The notes below the pieces were generated by a model. The model did no database searches. It was given only the letters and a program-made list of their open reading frames with translations, and was not told the DNA's origin. Shown piece by piece: positions 17,753 through 27,535 of a DNA stretch of 64,000 bases (positions are counted from its first letter, which is position 1; every line of letters starts with the position of its first letter). Location: assembly GCA_965224235.1 (NCBI GenBank), contig CBDCYP010000002.1:1984001-2048000 (forward strand). Direction: 5' to 3'. Source of the DNA: G958295935 sp965224235 (GTDB taxonomy: Bacteria > Chloroflexota > Dehalococcoidia > Lucifugimonadales > Lucifugimonadaceae). Both the position numbers and the translations under genes were made by a program.

Positions 17753-19021
17753 TCAGGTGGTGTATGCGGAGTTGAAGACCACGTACTCTTCGGTAAGATC
17801 GCAGCCCCATGCCTCTCCTGTACCGTTGCCGACGTCGAGGCCCACTCGAAGGCGCACCTCGGGCGCGCCGAGGCTAGCCACCACCGAATGGACGTTGAAC
17901 GGGATCGCCTTGCCGCCATCGACTATCTGGATGTCGTTCACGAATACCCGGATGCGGGACTCGTCGAGCGGGATCTGCGTCTTGCCAACTGCCATGACGA
18001 TGCGCCCCCAGTTCGGGTCCTGACCGTATACAGCGGTGCGTACGAGCAGGGACGAAGCGACCGAGCGGGCAGCCTTGCGGGCGTCCACATCCGAATGTGC
18101 TCCCTCGACGGTAACTTCGATTAGCCGCCTTGCGCCTTCGCCGTCTCTGGCGAGTTCCCTGGCGAGGTACTTTGCGACGTACGCAACCGCTTCGGCGAAG
18201 TTCTCCGATCCCTGATCGCCGCCCTCAAGCGCGGAGTTGCCGGCTGCGCCGTTCGCCAGGATCGCAACCGTGTCATTGGTGCTTTGATCCCCGTCGATGT
18301 CGATCTGATTGAACGTGAGCGTGACCGCGTTTGAAAGCGTTTCTTGCAGGAACGACCCCTCTACTGCGGCGTCGGTGGTGATAAACGCAAGCATGGTGGC
18401 CATGTTCGGGTGGATCATCCCAGCGCCTTTTGCACATCCGCCAACGATCACCGTCTTGCCGTCTATTTCGGTCTGGACGGCGATCTGCTTTGCGTGAGTA
18501 TCGGTCGTCATGATGGCGCGGGCGAACTCGTCTCCGGAGTCATCTGACAACTGGATGCGCGGCAGGTGTTCCCGGATCAACGCCATCGGTAATTCGACCC
18601 CGATGACGCCCGTCGACGCGATGAGGATCTGGCCGGATTCGACGCCGAGTTTTTCGGCCGCCACCTCCACGGTTTCACGTGCGTCGGTCAAACCCTGTTC
18701 CCCAACCGCGCAGTTGGCGCACCCGCTGTTTGCGACTACGCCGTGGATCATTCGCCCAGCGTTGACCAGTTGACGGGTGAGTGTGACGGACGGGGACAAG
18801 ACGCTGTTCCGGCTGAACGTGCCAGCGGCGGCGCATGGCCGCTCCGAGAATAGGAGGCCGATGTCCAGTTTGTCCTCGCCGGGCGTCTTGATGCCGGCAA
18901 ATATGCCGCCAGCTGAGAATCCGGACGGGGAGGTTACTGTTCCGTCGGCAATGGGTGTCAACATGTTGGCCAACTGACTACTCGAACTAGCGCCTGGGTG
19001 GGGCAAAAAAGGCTGTTTCAC
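17753..19021 (-). CDS. argJ: Bifunctional ornithine acetyltransferase/N-acetylglutamate synthase
   Basis: Transfers the acetyl group from N-acetylornithine to glutamate, closing the cyclic arginine pathway. Seen: VVANSGCANCAVGEQG, ASTGVIGVELPM, the Thr-Lys region, the self-cleavage site KGAGMIHPNMATMLAF with Thr as the N-terminal nucleophile of the beta chain, and NQIDIDGDQSTNDTV. The C-terminus GEAWGCDLTEEYVVFNSAYTT is complete. An alternative start at MLTPIADG (18964) would remove a poorly conserved leader. The usual operon partner argC is absent from this window. Confidence 0.93.
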   Translation of the reverse strand: MKQPFLPHPGASSSSQLANMLTPIADGTVTSPSGFSAGGIFAGIKTPGEDKLDIGLLFSERPCAAAGTFSRNSVLSPSVTLTRQLVNAGRMIHGVVANSGCANCAVGEQGLTDARETVEVAAEKLGVESGQILIASTGVIGVELPMALIREHLPRIQLSDDSGDEFARAIMTTDTHAKQIAVQTEIDGKTVIVGGCAKGAGMIHPNMATMLAFITTDAAVEGSFLQETLSNAVTLTFNQIDIDGDQSTNDTVAILANGAAGNSALEGGDQGSENFAEAVAYVAKYLARELARDGEGARRLIEVTVEGAHSDVDARKAARSVASSLLVRTAVYGQDPNWGRIVMAVGKTQIPLDESRIRVFVNDIQIVDGGKAIPFNVHSVVASLGAPEVRLRVGLDVGNGTGEAWGCDLTEEYVVFNSAYTT

Positions 19022-19356
19022 AACCCCGGACGAAGGGCAAAAACCTGCCTGTCGGCAGGCCGCGAGTATATCACCGGACCCATAGTCCCTTCCCCGCCGA
19101 CTGTGTTGCTGATGTTAGAGAGTTGCACGTCGTCCACGAATCGTGAATGCTCAGACTTGCTGACAAATGCAGAGTTCGACCTACCCTGTCGTCACCCTGC
19201 GCGACCCTTGTCGTCGTCGCGCTGTTCACAACCTGTCACCCTCGCGTCTTGGAGGTAAGGCGGGGCAGGCCATTGCGCCGGGGATTCGTTTTGCGGCCCG
19301 TTTCACCGCTCTCCGCGTCTTGGAGGTAAGGCGGGGGAGGCCATTGCACCCCCTGT
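19022..19356. other. Intergenic region with short repeats
   Basis: Upstream of argJ. It contains a duplicated CGCGTCTTGGAGGTAAGGCG string (from 19243 and 19314, 71 bp apart). No supported gene or RNA. Confidence 0.6.
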
Positions 19357-19720
19357 CCCCATGAGCGCTCCCGCTGTCACCCCGAGCGAAGCCGAGGGGT
19401 CTGGGTCAGAGGGGTGGGTCGTTCTGCTTTGGCTTCGCTCGAAATCGCTATGGCCTTGCGAAGGCCACGCGGGGTGATGAAAGTGGGGCGCCGTCTAGCG
19501 GCCTCGGGGAAGGCGAGTATGACACCCGCCACTACAATCCCCATGAGCGCTCCCGCTGTCACCCCGAGCGAAGCCGAGGGGTCTGGGTCAGAGGGGTGGG
19601 TCGTTCTGCTTTGGCTTCACTCGAAATCGCTATGGCCTTGCGAAGGCCACGCGGGGTGATGAAAGTGGGGCGCCGTCTAGCGGCCTCGGGGAAGGCGAGT
19701 TTGACACCCGCCACTACAAT
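19357..19720. repeat. 182-bp tandem duplication
   Basis: 19357-19538 and 19539-19720 are near-identical 182-bp units. Each contains CACCCCGAGCGAAGCCGAGG, a variant of the dispersed REP-like motif, its inverted partner GGCTTCGCTCGAAATCG, and CGAAGGCCACGCGGGGTGATG. Two single-base differences were noticed (near 19519/19701 and 19437/19619). Non-coding. Confidence 0.9.
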
Positions 19721-19942
19721 ACGACACGGTGGCAGCGTCTATTTTCATTCAAATGACAGATGTTAGCGCTCACATTGACAGGCGTTTACGTTTCGCCCAA
19801 GCACCACCTCTAGCAGTGTCTGAAAGGTTATCCGCGAATCGGGCGGTACCGACACGCTTGGCCTTGTAAAATTGTCTTGGGGCCGCAGGGCAATCCAACC
19901 GAAATTGACGAATCCTCGCGGACCAACTTGAAAGGCCGATTG

Positions 19943-20911
19943 GTGAACGACGTAAGAACGGCCGACGTACTGATCGCAGGTCAGGGCGCGGCAGCGTACG
20001 CCGCCGCCTTGTACTCCGCCCGATATCAACAGGACACGCTGATGGTGGCGGAACAGTTCGGAGGAGAAACGGCGACAGGCGGCCAGATAGAGAACTACCC
20101 GGGTGTTCCCGAAATCGACGGCTATGACCTGATGCTCAAGTTCAAGGAGCAGACGGACGGGCTGGGCGTTCCGCTCGTGATGTCCAATCTCTTGCACGTA
20201 ACGCCGGAGAACGGCCACTTCACGTGCGAGATGGACGACGGGTCAACGATCAGGGCGCTGTCGGTGATACTTGCGGTCGGCAGAGAAAGGCGCAAGCTTA
20301 ACCTCGACCACGAGGAGGACTGGCTGGGCAGGGGGATTTCCTACTGCTCTACGTGCGACGCCCCGCTCTACAGGAACAAAGTCGTCGCGGTAGTGGGAGG
20401 CGGCAGCGCGGCGGTCGAGGGCGCAGTGCTGATTGCCCGGTACGCCTCCCAGGTGTACCTGATCTATCGACGGGAACGGTTTACCCGGCCCGAGCCGGTG
20501 TTGCTGCGCATCCTGGCACAGACAGAAAACATCTCCCAATTGATGTCGACTGAGGTGGTCGAGTTGCTCGGCGCCGACCTCGCCGGTCTGCAGGGTATTC
20601 GCATCAGCAGACCACACGAAGGGACCGACGTGCTGGACCTCGACGGCCTGTTCGTGGAGATAGGCGCCGACCCGCGTATCGCCATCGCCCGAGAGCTGGG
20701 ACTCGAGCGGAACCCTGCCACCGCGGAGGTGCACGTCAACCGGCTCATGCACACCAGCATGCCCGGCATCTACGCGGCGGGCGACCTGACAGACGCGTCG
20801 GGGCCGCTTAAGCAGACGGTCACCGCGGCGGCCCAAGGCGCCATCGCTGCCTTATCGGCGTATACGTACGTGTCGGAGCGCCCCTCGAAACTCGGCGAGG
20901 CCGTGGCGTAA
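19943..20911 (+). CDS. Thioredoxin reductase-like FAD oxidoreductase
   Basis: NAD(P)H-dependent flavoprotein disulfide reductase of about 322 residues. Seen: FAD site DVLIAGQGAAAYAAALYSARY, GGQIENYPG, the redox motif YCSTCDAP (C135, C138; E. coli TrxB has CATC), the second Rossmann motif VVAVVGGGSAAVEGA, and YAAGDLTD near the end. The start chosen is GTG at 19943 with AAAGG upstream, because homology begins there; TTG at 19877 would add 22 unlikely residues. GQGAAA replaces the usual GGGPAG. The YRRERF segment after the NADPH site suggests NADPH. A Trm112-like gene follows 25 bp later. Confidence 0.85.
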   Translation: MNDVRTADVLIAGQGAAAYAAALYSARYQQDTLMVAEQFGGETATGGQIENYPGVPEIDGYDLMLKFKEQTDGLGVPLVMSNLLHVTPENGHFTCEMDDGSTIRALSVILAVGRERRKLNLDHEEDWLGRGISYCSTCDAPLYRNKVVAVVGGGSAAVEGAVLIARYASQVYLIYRRERFTRPEPVLLRILAQTENISQLMSTEVVELLGADLAGLQGIRISRPHEGTDVLDLDGLFVEIGADPRIAIARELGLERNPATAEVHVNRLMHTSMPGIYAAGDLTDASGPLKQTVTAAAQGAIAALSAYTYVSERPSKLGEAVA

Positions 20912-20936
20912 GACGAATGACAAGGGCTGCGGCGAC

Positions 20937-21134
20937 ATGAGAATCGACATGATGGAGGTCCTGGCGTGCCCGATATGCAAGCTAGAACTGATCCTGAACG
21001 TAACCGCGGAAGACGGGGATGAAATCACGGCCGGAACGCTGACCTGCGCGCGATGCAACGAGGTGTACCCTGTCGATGACGGCGTGCCCAACCTGCTTCC
21101 GGCCGAGTACCGCGGTGCATCCGTAGGCCATTAA
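20937..21134 (+). CDS. Trm112-like small zinc protein
   Basis: 65 residues beginning MRIDMMEVLACPICK, with a second pair CARCN, then VYPVDDGVPNLLP. This is the compact fold of the Trm112/UPF0434 (YcaR) family, which binds zinc and in eukaryotes and archaea activates methyltransferases; in bacteria the partner is usually unknown. It lies 25 bp after the thioredoxin reductase-like gene, so cotranscription is likely. Confidence 0.85.
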   Translation: MRIDMMEVLACPICKLELILNVTAEDGDEITAGTLTCARCNEVYPVDDGVPNLLPAEYRGASVGH

Positions 21135-21414
21135 GAATTCACGTTGTCGACGTGTCGGGCGCCTGTTGGCTCGCCCGGCGGTTCGACCACGTTCGGGTGA
21201 TATCAGCCAAACCCAAGACCGCATCGTCTTCCCCGACCCCGATTGAGGACCTACTGTCCTCCACGTTGCCTCCACGATTTATTCATCAATTCTTGAAATT
21301 TCAGCCTTAGCATCGTGGCCGGTACACAGGCGGCTGCCTTGACTTACGTTGGTCGCCACGGCCGCAAACGGGGTTCTCAAGACAATCCGAATCCCGGAGA
21401 AAGGTAAATAATCA

Positions 21415-22062
21415 ATGAAAAAGAGATCGCTGATAGTGCTTTTGACGGTCGGCCTCCTGGCCCTGGCGTCCATCGGGGGCGCTTTGATCGTCAACGCCGA
21501 GGGCGAGTCTGGGAAGTACCCCAAGGACGCAATTCAGGAACGCGCCGCGGAGATCATCGGTGTCGAGTCTTCGGACCTGAAGGACGCGTTGGCCCAGGCC
21601 TACCAGGAAACGGTCGACGCCAAGATCGACGCGTTAATCGATTCGGCGGTGACTGATGGCGACATCACGGAGAGTGAAGCCGTTGAGATTCGCACCTGGC
21701 TGGCCGACCAACCCGATCTGTCCGGAATGTATGGGCGAAACGGCAAGTTTGGCCTGAGTTGGTTATATTCAGGTGGCGACTCAAAGGCTGGTGCCATACT
21801 CGACAAACTGGTCGAAAACGACATCATTACTGAAGACGAACTGACCGCGTACACCGCCTGGCTCGACGAACGCCCGGCTGCGGTCGATCAACTTCTGCCA
21901 ACGTTTGACGGAAAAAGCGATCGCGGCGCCAGGTTCGGCCGGGGTCACCGAGGACACTTCGGGGGTCACGGACACGGAACGAGCGGATTTGGTTGTGGAG
22001 CTGAAAATGATGGGGACTCTTCGCAGTCGGAGACAGCGGGTGAGGTGGCTGAATCGACATAA
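21415..22062 (+). CDS. Secreted helical protein with His/Gly-rich tail
   Basis: 215 residues. The N-terminus MKKRSLIVLLTVGLLALASIG is a signal peptide ending near VNAEG. Residues about 35-160 contain two helical units with an acidic-loop pattern (DALIDSAVTDGDITESEAVEI and KLVENDIITEDELTAYTAW), like DUF2680-type proteins. The C-terminal part (RGHRGHFGGHGHG) is rich in His and Gly and could bind metal. Ribosome-binding site GGAGAAAGG lies at 21395-21403, and a strong terminator follows the gene, so it is a single-gene transcript. Function unknown. Confidence 0.8.
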   Translation: MKKRSLIVLLTVGLLALASIGGALIVNAEGESGKYPKDAIQERAAEIIGVESSDLKDALAQAYQETVDAKIDALIDSAVTDGDITESEAVEIRTWLADQPDLSGMYGRNGKFGLSWLYSGGDSKAGAILDKLVENDIITEDELTAYTAWLDERPAAVDQLLPTFDGKSDRGARFGRGHRGHFGGHGHGTSGFGCGAENDGDSSQSETAGEVAEST

Positions 22063-22084
22063 AGTCCGTAACTCACGGACCCCG

Positions 22085-22126
22085 AACTGCCGCAAGCGCC
22101 CTCCTGACTTGCGGCAGTTTCTTTTT
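22085..22126 (+). terminator. Rho-independent terminator
   Basis: AACTGCCGCAAG (22085-22096) pairs perfectly with CTTGCGGCAGTT (22108-22119), with an 11-base loop, followed by TTTCTTTTT. It ends the secreted-protein gene at 22062. Confidence 0.93.
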
Positions 22127-22481
22127 GCGATATGCGACTTCCCCGACCCCGCTCGGGGAATCATCGGAATCCCCCCGGATTCCCCACCTCGATAACCCGA
22201 ATCTATTCGCAATGTCCGGCTGGCGGGAGGGTGTCTTACTCCGACGCGGCACGACTAGGGCAACAGCGCCCGGTGCGCCCAATGACAGCCGACGCGCCCC
22301 TCCCGACTGCCCCACAAATTTGCCAATTCGCGGGACATTCCCAACATACAAATAACATGTCGGGATCCTTCGTTACCCGAAGGTCTCGGCGGGTGAGAGG
22401 AGAGGTCTATTCTCCCACGGAGGGGAGGTCATCCGCGCCCTGTTAGTATGGGCGGGCGAAACGACATGCGGAGGACGGGAC
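22127..22481. other. Intergenic region upstream of the oxidoreductase
   Basis: Contains one REP-like hairpin at 22137-22162 (TTCCCCGACCCCGCTCGGGG). The remainder should hold the promoter of the gene at 22482. No riboswitch such as a glycine aptamer could be recognised by eye. Confidence 0.5.
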
Positions 22482-24929
22482 ATGGCCGACACACTGCCGG
22501 ACAGAGCGCGGGTCGTGGTGATAGGCGGGGGCATCGCGGGGGCTAGCGTAGCCTACCACCTGACCAGGCTGGGCTGGACGGACGTAGTAGTCCTGGAGCG
22601 AAGAGAGTTGACCGGCGGAACGACTTGGCACGCCGCCGGGCTGGTCACCCAGCTACGCGCCTCTCAGACCCTGATCGAGCTGGCAAGGGACGCCGTCAAC
22701 CTGTATGCCACACTGGAGGAGGAGACGGGCAGGGCCACGGGCTTCAGGCAGACCGGTAGCATAACGGTGGCCCGCACCCAGGGGCGGATGGATGAGCTCA
22801 GGCACATCGTATCCTTGGGGCGTGTGTTCGGTATAGAGATACACGAGATAACCCCACGGGAGGCCGGCGAGAGGCTGCCCCTGATCGTCACCGACGACAT
22901 TGCGGGCGCCATCTACATCCCGACGGACGGCCTGGCCGTTCCGGGAGATGCCGCGATGGCGATGGCCGCAGCTGCCGAGAGCGCAGGCGCGTCCCTCTTC
23001 GAGGAGACCAAGGTCACGGCCATCCATCAGAGGAACGGCGCCGTCTCCGGCGTCTCGACCGCAAAGGGCGACATAGAGTGCGAGTACGTCGTCAACTGCG
23101 CCGGGATGTGGGCCAGAGAGGTCGGCCTCATGTGCGGGGTAGCCGTGCCGTTGCAGGCCGCCGAGCACATGTACCTGGTCACGAAGCCCATGGGAATCCC
23201 AAGGGACATGAGCTGCCTCCGCGACCCGGACGGCCACATCTACTTCAGGCGCGACATCCAGGAGGAGGGCGCCATCCTGATGGGCGGGTTCGAGCCGGAG
23301 GCGAAGCCGTGGGGCATGGACGGCATCTCCGACGACCACAACTTTAGCCTGCTGGACCCGGACTGGGACCACTTCAAGCCGTTCTGGCAAGCCGCCCTGG
23401 AGCGGATGCCGTCGATAGAGCAGGCGGGGATCGACCGTTTCAACGTGGGTGCCGAGAGCTTCACCCCTGACAACATGTACATCATGGGAGAGGCCCCGGA
23501 GGTCAGGAACTTCTTCGTGGCCGCCGGGCTCAATTCGACCGGAATATCGAACGCGCCGGGAGTAGGCAAAGCCGTCGCCGAATGGATGGTCGAGGGCGCT
23601 CCGACGATGGACCTGACAGAGGTGGACATCAGGCGCTTCAACCCCTTCCAGAACGGCTCAAAATACCTCTACGACCGCACGGTGGAGACGGTCGGAACGA
23701 TCTACGGCATGCACTGGCCCCAGAAGGAGTTCGAGACGGCCCGACCCGCCCGGCGCTCGGCTCTGCACGACCGGCTTGCGGCCCTCCGGGCCTGCTTCGG
23801 CGTTGCCGCGGGGTGGGAGCGCCCCAACTGGTACGCGCCGGATGGAGTAGAGCCAAGGGACGAGTACTCCTTCGGGCGGCAGAACTGGTTCCCGTACACG
23901 GCCGGGGAGCACCGGGCCGTCAGGGAGGCCGCCGGACTTTTCGACCAGTCCTCGTTCGCCAAATTCCTTCTCCAGGGCCAGGACGCGGAGGCCGTTCTAC
24001 AGCGCATCTGCGCCAACGACGTCGGAGTCGAGCCCGGCAGGGTTGTATACACGGCCATGCTCAACGTGAGCGGCGGGATCGAGGCCGATCTGACGGTCAC
24101 CAGGATGTCCGAGGACGCCTACTTGATCGTGACCGGCGGCGCGACGGCTACGCGCACCCTCGACTGGGTTCGACGACACATCCCCGGCGACGCTCATGCC
24201 GTCCTCACCGACGTTACCTCAGGATACGGAGTACTCGGACTCATGGGCCCGCGCTCGCGAGAGTTGCTGTCCGCTGTGACAAGCGCCGACATGTCCAACG
24301 AGGGCTTCCCATACCTGTCCTCGCACGACATCGAGATCGGGTACGCGCCCGTTCGGGCGACGCGCGTCACCTACGTCGGCGAGCTGGGCTGGGAGCTGTA
24401 CGTCCCAACAGAGTTCATGGCAGGAGTCTACGACAGTATCGTCCAGGCGGCCCCCGGTTTCGGGCTGAGGCACGCAGGATTTCGCTCGATGGACTCGCTG
24501 CGCATCGAAAAGGGGTACCGGGCGTGGGGGCTCGACCTGACCGACCAGGACACACCGCTCGAGGCCGGCCTGGGGTTTGCGGTCGCGTTCGACAAGGGCG
24601 TGGACTTCATCGGACTCGACGCTCTGCGACGCCAGCGCGACGCCGGCTTGGAGAGGCGGCTGGTCATGTTCGTGCTGGACGATCCGGAGCCGTATATCCT
24701 CGGCAACGAGCCGGTCTATCGCGACGGCGACGTCGTCGGACGGATCACGTCCGGGTTCTTCGGGCACACCGTGGGAAGGTCGGTGGGAATGGGGTACGTA
24801 CGCGTTGAGCCCGGAGCCGGACCCATCGCGTCCGGCTCATACGAGCTGGAGATGTCCACCCAGCGGTTCCCGGCCACCGCGAGCCTCCGGCCACCCTACG
24901 ACCCCGGGAGCGTCAGGGTGCGGGGTTAG
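22482..24929 (+). CDS. Dimethylglycine/sarcosine dehydrogenase-like FAD-GcvT fusion
   Basis: Oxidises N-methyl amines such as dimethylglycine or sarcosine and passes the one-carbon unit to tetrahydrofolate; the exact substrate is inferred. The 815 residues show a DAO domain with VVVIGGGIAGASVAYHLTRLG, the GGTTWHAAGL motif whose His binds FAD covalently in this family, then a linker domain and a C-terminal GcvT-like folate-binding part from about residue 440 (FDQSSFAKFLLQG, GYGVLGLMGPRSRELL, YVGELGWELYVP, RIEKGYRAWGLDL). Length is normal. It stands alone between two intergenic regions. Confidence 0.9.
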   Translation: MADTLPDRARVVVIGGGIAGASVAYHLTRLGWTDVVVLERRELTGGTTWHAAGLVTQLRASQTLIELARDAVNLYATLEEETGRATGFRQTGSITVARTQGRMDELRHIVSLGRVFGIEIHEITPREAGERLPLIVTDDIAGAIYIPTDGLAVPGDAAMAMAAAAESAGASLFEETKVTAIHQRNGAVSGVSTAKGDIECEYVVNCAGMWAREVGLMCGVAVPLQAAEHMYLVTKPMGIPRDMSCLRDPDGHIYFRRDIQEEGAILMGGFEPEAKPWGMDGISDDHNFSLLDPDWDHFKPFWQAALERMPSIEQAGIDRFNVGAESFTPDNMYIMGEAPEVRNFFVAAGLNSTGISNAPGVGKAVAEWMVEGAPTMDLTEVDIRRFNPFQNGSKYLYDRTVETVGTIYGMHWPQKEFETARPARRSALHDRLAALRACFGVAAGWERPNWYAPDGVEPRDEYSFGRQNWFPYTAGEHRAVREAAGLFDQSSFAKFLLQGQDAEAVLQRICANDVGVEPGRVVYTAMLNVSGGIEADLTVTRMSEDAYLIVTGGATATRTLDWVRRHIPGDAHAVLTDVTSGYGVLGLMGPRSRELLSAVTSADMSNEGFPYLSSHDIEIGYAPVRATRVTYVGELGWELYVPTEFMAGVYDSIVQAAPGFGLRHAGFRSMDSLRIEKGYRAWGLDLTDQDTPLEAGLGFAVAFDKGVDFIGLDALRRQRDAGLERRLVMFVLDDPEPYILGNEPVYRDGDVVGRITSGFFGHTVGRSVGMGYVRVEPGAGPIASGSYELEMSTQRFPATASLRPPYDPGSVRVRG

Positions 24930-25417
24930 GAGCCCCGGATTCCCCTCCTGCATAATCGGCTATCGTCCGTCGTCCCCGACCCCGATCGGGGACCTGCTGG
25001 ACAACCGCCGGGGCGGAATTGGGCGCCGTGCCGGCCCTGTTTGCGAACGGTCTGCCCCGCCACCTTCACCAACATACAAGGGGCCTCTCTTGTGGGCGCC
25101 CGACGGGGCGGGGTGTGGGAATGCCGCCAGCCGTGCGCAGGCGTTGCCCAACTTCGCCTGTCGGCGCCCGTCAAGTCGCCGATCCAGTTCACTTGGTCAA
25201 TTCAGGCCGTATCGGCATCAAAGCAGCGTGGGATCGACAGCGCATGGCCCGCCAAATGATCGTGACAACCCACGTTCTCAACAAACAGAACCCCGTTTTG
25301 AGCAATTAGTTGGAACAGATGGCCGACAGCTACGTACCAACCGCCGCGGCTGACATCGCCTAGGATGGCCACAGTGAACCCACCGGGTTCGAATACTGGG
25401 CAGACGGCCGGGCACGG
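24930..25417. other. Intergenic region with REP-like hairpin
   Basis: Holds the hairpin CGTCCCCGACCCCGATCGGG at 24971-24990, probably acting as or near the end of the transcript. The remaining 400 bp show no supported gene. A TTCGAAT near 25389 recalls a tRNA T loop but no cloverleaf forms around it. Confidence 0.6.
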
Positions 25418-27463
25418 TTAGCCCAGTTGCAGGGCGAACTCCGCCGGATCAGTCGTTGGGGCCAGGCACGCGTAATTCTCGCAAAGATAGGCGGTAGCCT
25501 TCCCGCCTGTCAGAGTTTTTCCTGCCAGCAGCGGGAACAGGGCATCGTCCGATGGCAAATCCGCGCCCGCGTAGATGCGGTTAGGCGAGAATCCCTTACG
25601 CGCCGCGTCGAGTAGCCGGGCTGTGTCGGGATCGCCCGGCGCGCCCATAACTACCACCTCCTGCACGCGGGCCAGGTTGAAGTCCAGCGCGCATAGCCAC
25701 CATGCGAAACCGTTCGGAACCCGCTGCATCAAATCGGCTACGGAACTGAGCGCAGACGTGGCGATCCTTTGGTATTTCGGCTCCCCTGTGTGCAATCCCA
25801 ATCTCAGCAATGCCATTACCGCCGCAGAGTTACCACATGGCATCGCGTTGTCGAAAAGGTCCCTCGGCCTCACGATTAACTGGTCGTGGTCCGATCCGGT
25901 GTCGTACAGCGCCTCGTCATCGTCATCGTCATCCCGGAACAGCTCCGGGATGCGGTCTCCGAAGAACCTCGCTTCATCGAGCCAACGCCGGTCGAACGTC
26001 GCTTCGTACAGTGAGATCAGCCCGTCGACCAGGAACGCATGGTCCTCAAGGTACCCGGAGATCTTCGCGCTACCGTCTCGCCACGTCCTGAGCAATCGGC
26101 CGTCGACGACCAGATTGGAGAGCAGGAAGTCCGCATTTGCCGCCGCCGCCGCGACCCAGTCAGGCCGATTCAAATGCGATCCACACTCGGCGAGCGCCTT
26201 CATCATCATGCCGTTCCACGCCGTCAGGACCTTGTCGTCCAGCCCGGGGTGGACACGTTCAGACCGCGCTTCATACAGCCGGTCCGCCGCCTCGCGTAAC
26301 TTTACGTGAAGCTCATCCAACGACAGGTCAAGAATCGCCGCCACCTCATCGTCGGGGCGGCCGACGTTCAGGATATTCTTCCCCTCCCAATTGCCCTCGC
26401 GCGTCACACCCCAATACTCGATGGCGACACGGCCGAGATCCGGCCCAAGCACCTGATTGATCTCCCGCGGCAACCACACAAAGAACTTGCCCTCTTCGCC
26501 CTCTGAGTCGGCGTCTTGCGCGGAGTAGAAGCCGCCTGACGGATGGGTCATCTCTCTCAGCACGTAGTTCAATGTCTTGTCCACGACCTGCCGGAACAGC
26601 GGCTCTCCAGTCGCTTGCCAGCCGTGGAGGTACAACACCGCCAGCAGAGCGTTGTCGTACAGCATCTTTTCGAAGTGCGGCGCCAGCCACACCGAGTCCG
26701 TCGAGTAGCGATGAAATCCCCCGCCGACCTGATCGAAAATCCCTCCGCGGGCCATTTTTTCAAGCGTCGTTTTGACGATGCCGAGACCGTCCGCCGATTT
26801 GGTCTGCTGCCAGTAACGCAGCAGGAACTCGTGAACCATGGGTTGTGGGAACTTCGGCTGCAGACCAAATCCCCCGTTTATGCGATCGGCATCGTGGATC
26901 ATTCCTGAAAACCCGTGGGAGAGGAGATCATGTTCCAGGGGTTCGGCGCTTCGTCTTGGGGTGCTCTGGGCCTGAATCGCTCCGATTACCCGGCTCGAAT
27001 TGCCCAGGATGTCGCCTCGCCGCGTTGTGAACGCGTGAGCGACCGATTGCAGCACACGTGGGAAGGACGGCAACCCTCCCCGATCCTCGGGCGGGAAGTA
27101 CGTGCCACCGTAAAACGGCCGGCCATCCGGCGTGAGGAACACCGTCATCGGCCAGCCTCCGTGGCCGGTCATGGCCTGCACCGCCGCCATGTATACCGAA
27201 TCGACGTCCGGCCGCTCCTCGCGGTCCACCTTGATGTTCACGAAGAGCTGATTCATCATCGCCGCGATCTGCGAGTTTTCGAATGACTCCCGCTCCATGA
27301 CATGGCACCAGTGGCACGCTGAATAACCGACGCTCAACAGGATCGGCTTGTCCAGCAGGGCCGCGGCGGCCATGGCGTCGGGTCCCCACGGGTACCAATC
27401 GACCGGGTTGTCCTTGTGCTGCAACAGGTAGGGGCTTGTCTCACCGGTCAATCTATTCGGCAT
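25418..27463 (-). CDS. YyaL/SPATA20-type thioredoxin-domain protein
   Basis: Large protein of the DUF255 family: thioredoxin-like domain plus an (alpha/alpha)6 barrel resembling N-acylglucosamine epimerases. The start chosen is ATG at 27463 (MPNRLTGETSPYLLQHKDNP), the family's usual N-terminus, with GAGGGA upstream; a GTG seven codons earlier is less likely. CxxC is present as SACHWCH (C50, C53), followed by FVNIKVDREERPDVD and HGGWPMTVFLTPD. The barrel has GGFHRYSTDSVWLAPHFEKMLYDNA. A six-Asp stretch near the C-terminal third comes from a GAT/GAC repeat. It follows the thioredoxin/NHL gene by 72 bp. Biochemical role is unsettled in all relatives. Confidence 0.9.
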   Translation of the reverse strand: MPNRLTGETSPYLLQHKDNPVDWYPWGPDAMAAAALLDKPILLSVGYSACHWCHVMERESFENSQIAAMMNQLFVNIKVDREERPDVDSVYMAAVQAMTGHGGWPMTVFLTPDGRPFYGGTYFPPEDRGGLPSFPRVLQSVAHAFTTRRGDILGNSSRVIGAIQAQSTPRRSAEPLEHDLLSHGFSGMIHDADRINGGFGLQPKFPQPMVHEFLLRYWQQTKSADGLGIVKTTLEKMARGGIFDQVGGGFHRYSTDSVWLAPHFEKMLYDNALLAVLYLHGWQATGEPLFRQVVDKTLNYVLREMTHPSGGFYSAQDADSEGEEGKFFVWLPREINQVLGPDLGRVAIEYWGVTREGNWEGKNILNVGRPDDEVAAILDLSLDELHVKLREAADRLYEARSERVHPGLDDKVLTAWNGMMMKALAECGSHLNRPDWVAAAAANADFLLSNLVVDGRLLRTWRDGSAKISGYLEDHAFLVDGLISLYEATFDRRWLDEARFFGDRIPELFRDDDDDDEALYDTGSDHDQLIVRPRDLFDNAMPCGNSAAVMALLRLGLHTGEPKYQRIATSALSSVADLMQRVPNGFAWWLCALDFNLARVQEVVVMGAPGDPDTARLLDAARKGFSPNRIYAGADLPSDDALFPLLAGKTLTGGKATAYLCENYACLAPTTDPAEFALQLG

Positions 27464-27535
27464 ATATGTAAATCCCTCGATCACCCAATGGCGTGCCGTC
27501 CGTCGTCACCCGGCAAATCGCCACGCGCCGCAAGT

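Noticed and set aside
22063..22481. Glycine riboswitch upstream of the GcvT-fusion gene
   Set aside because: Considered because of the one-carbon role of the gene, but no aptamer-like conserved core was found; only a REP-like hairpin is present.
25360..25410. tRNA-like GGTTCGAAT segment
   Set aside because: The flanking bases do not form a five-pair T stem and no acceptor, D or anticodon arm can be drawn.
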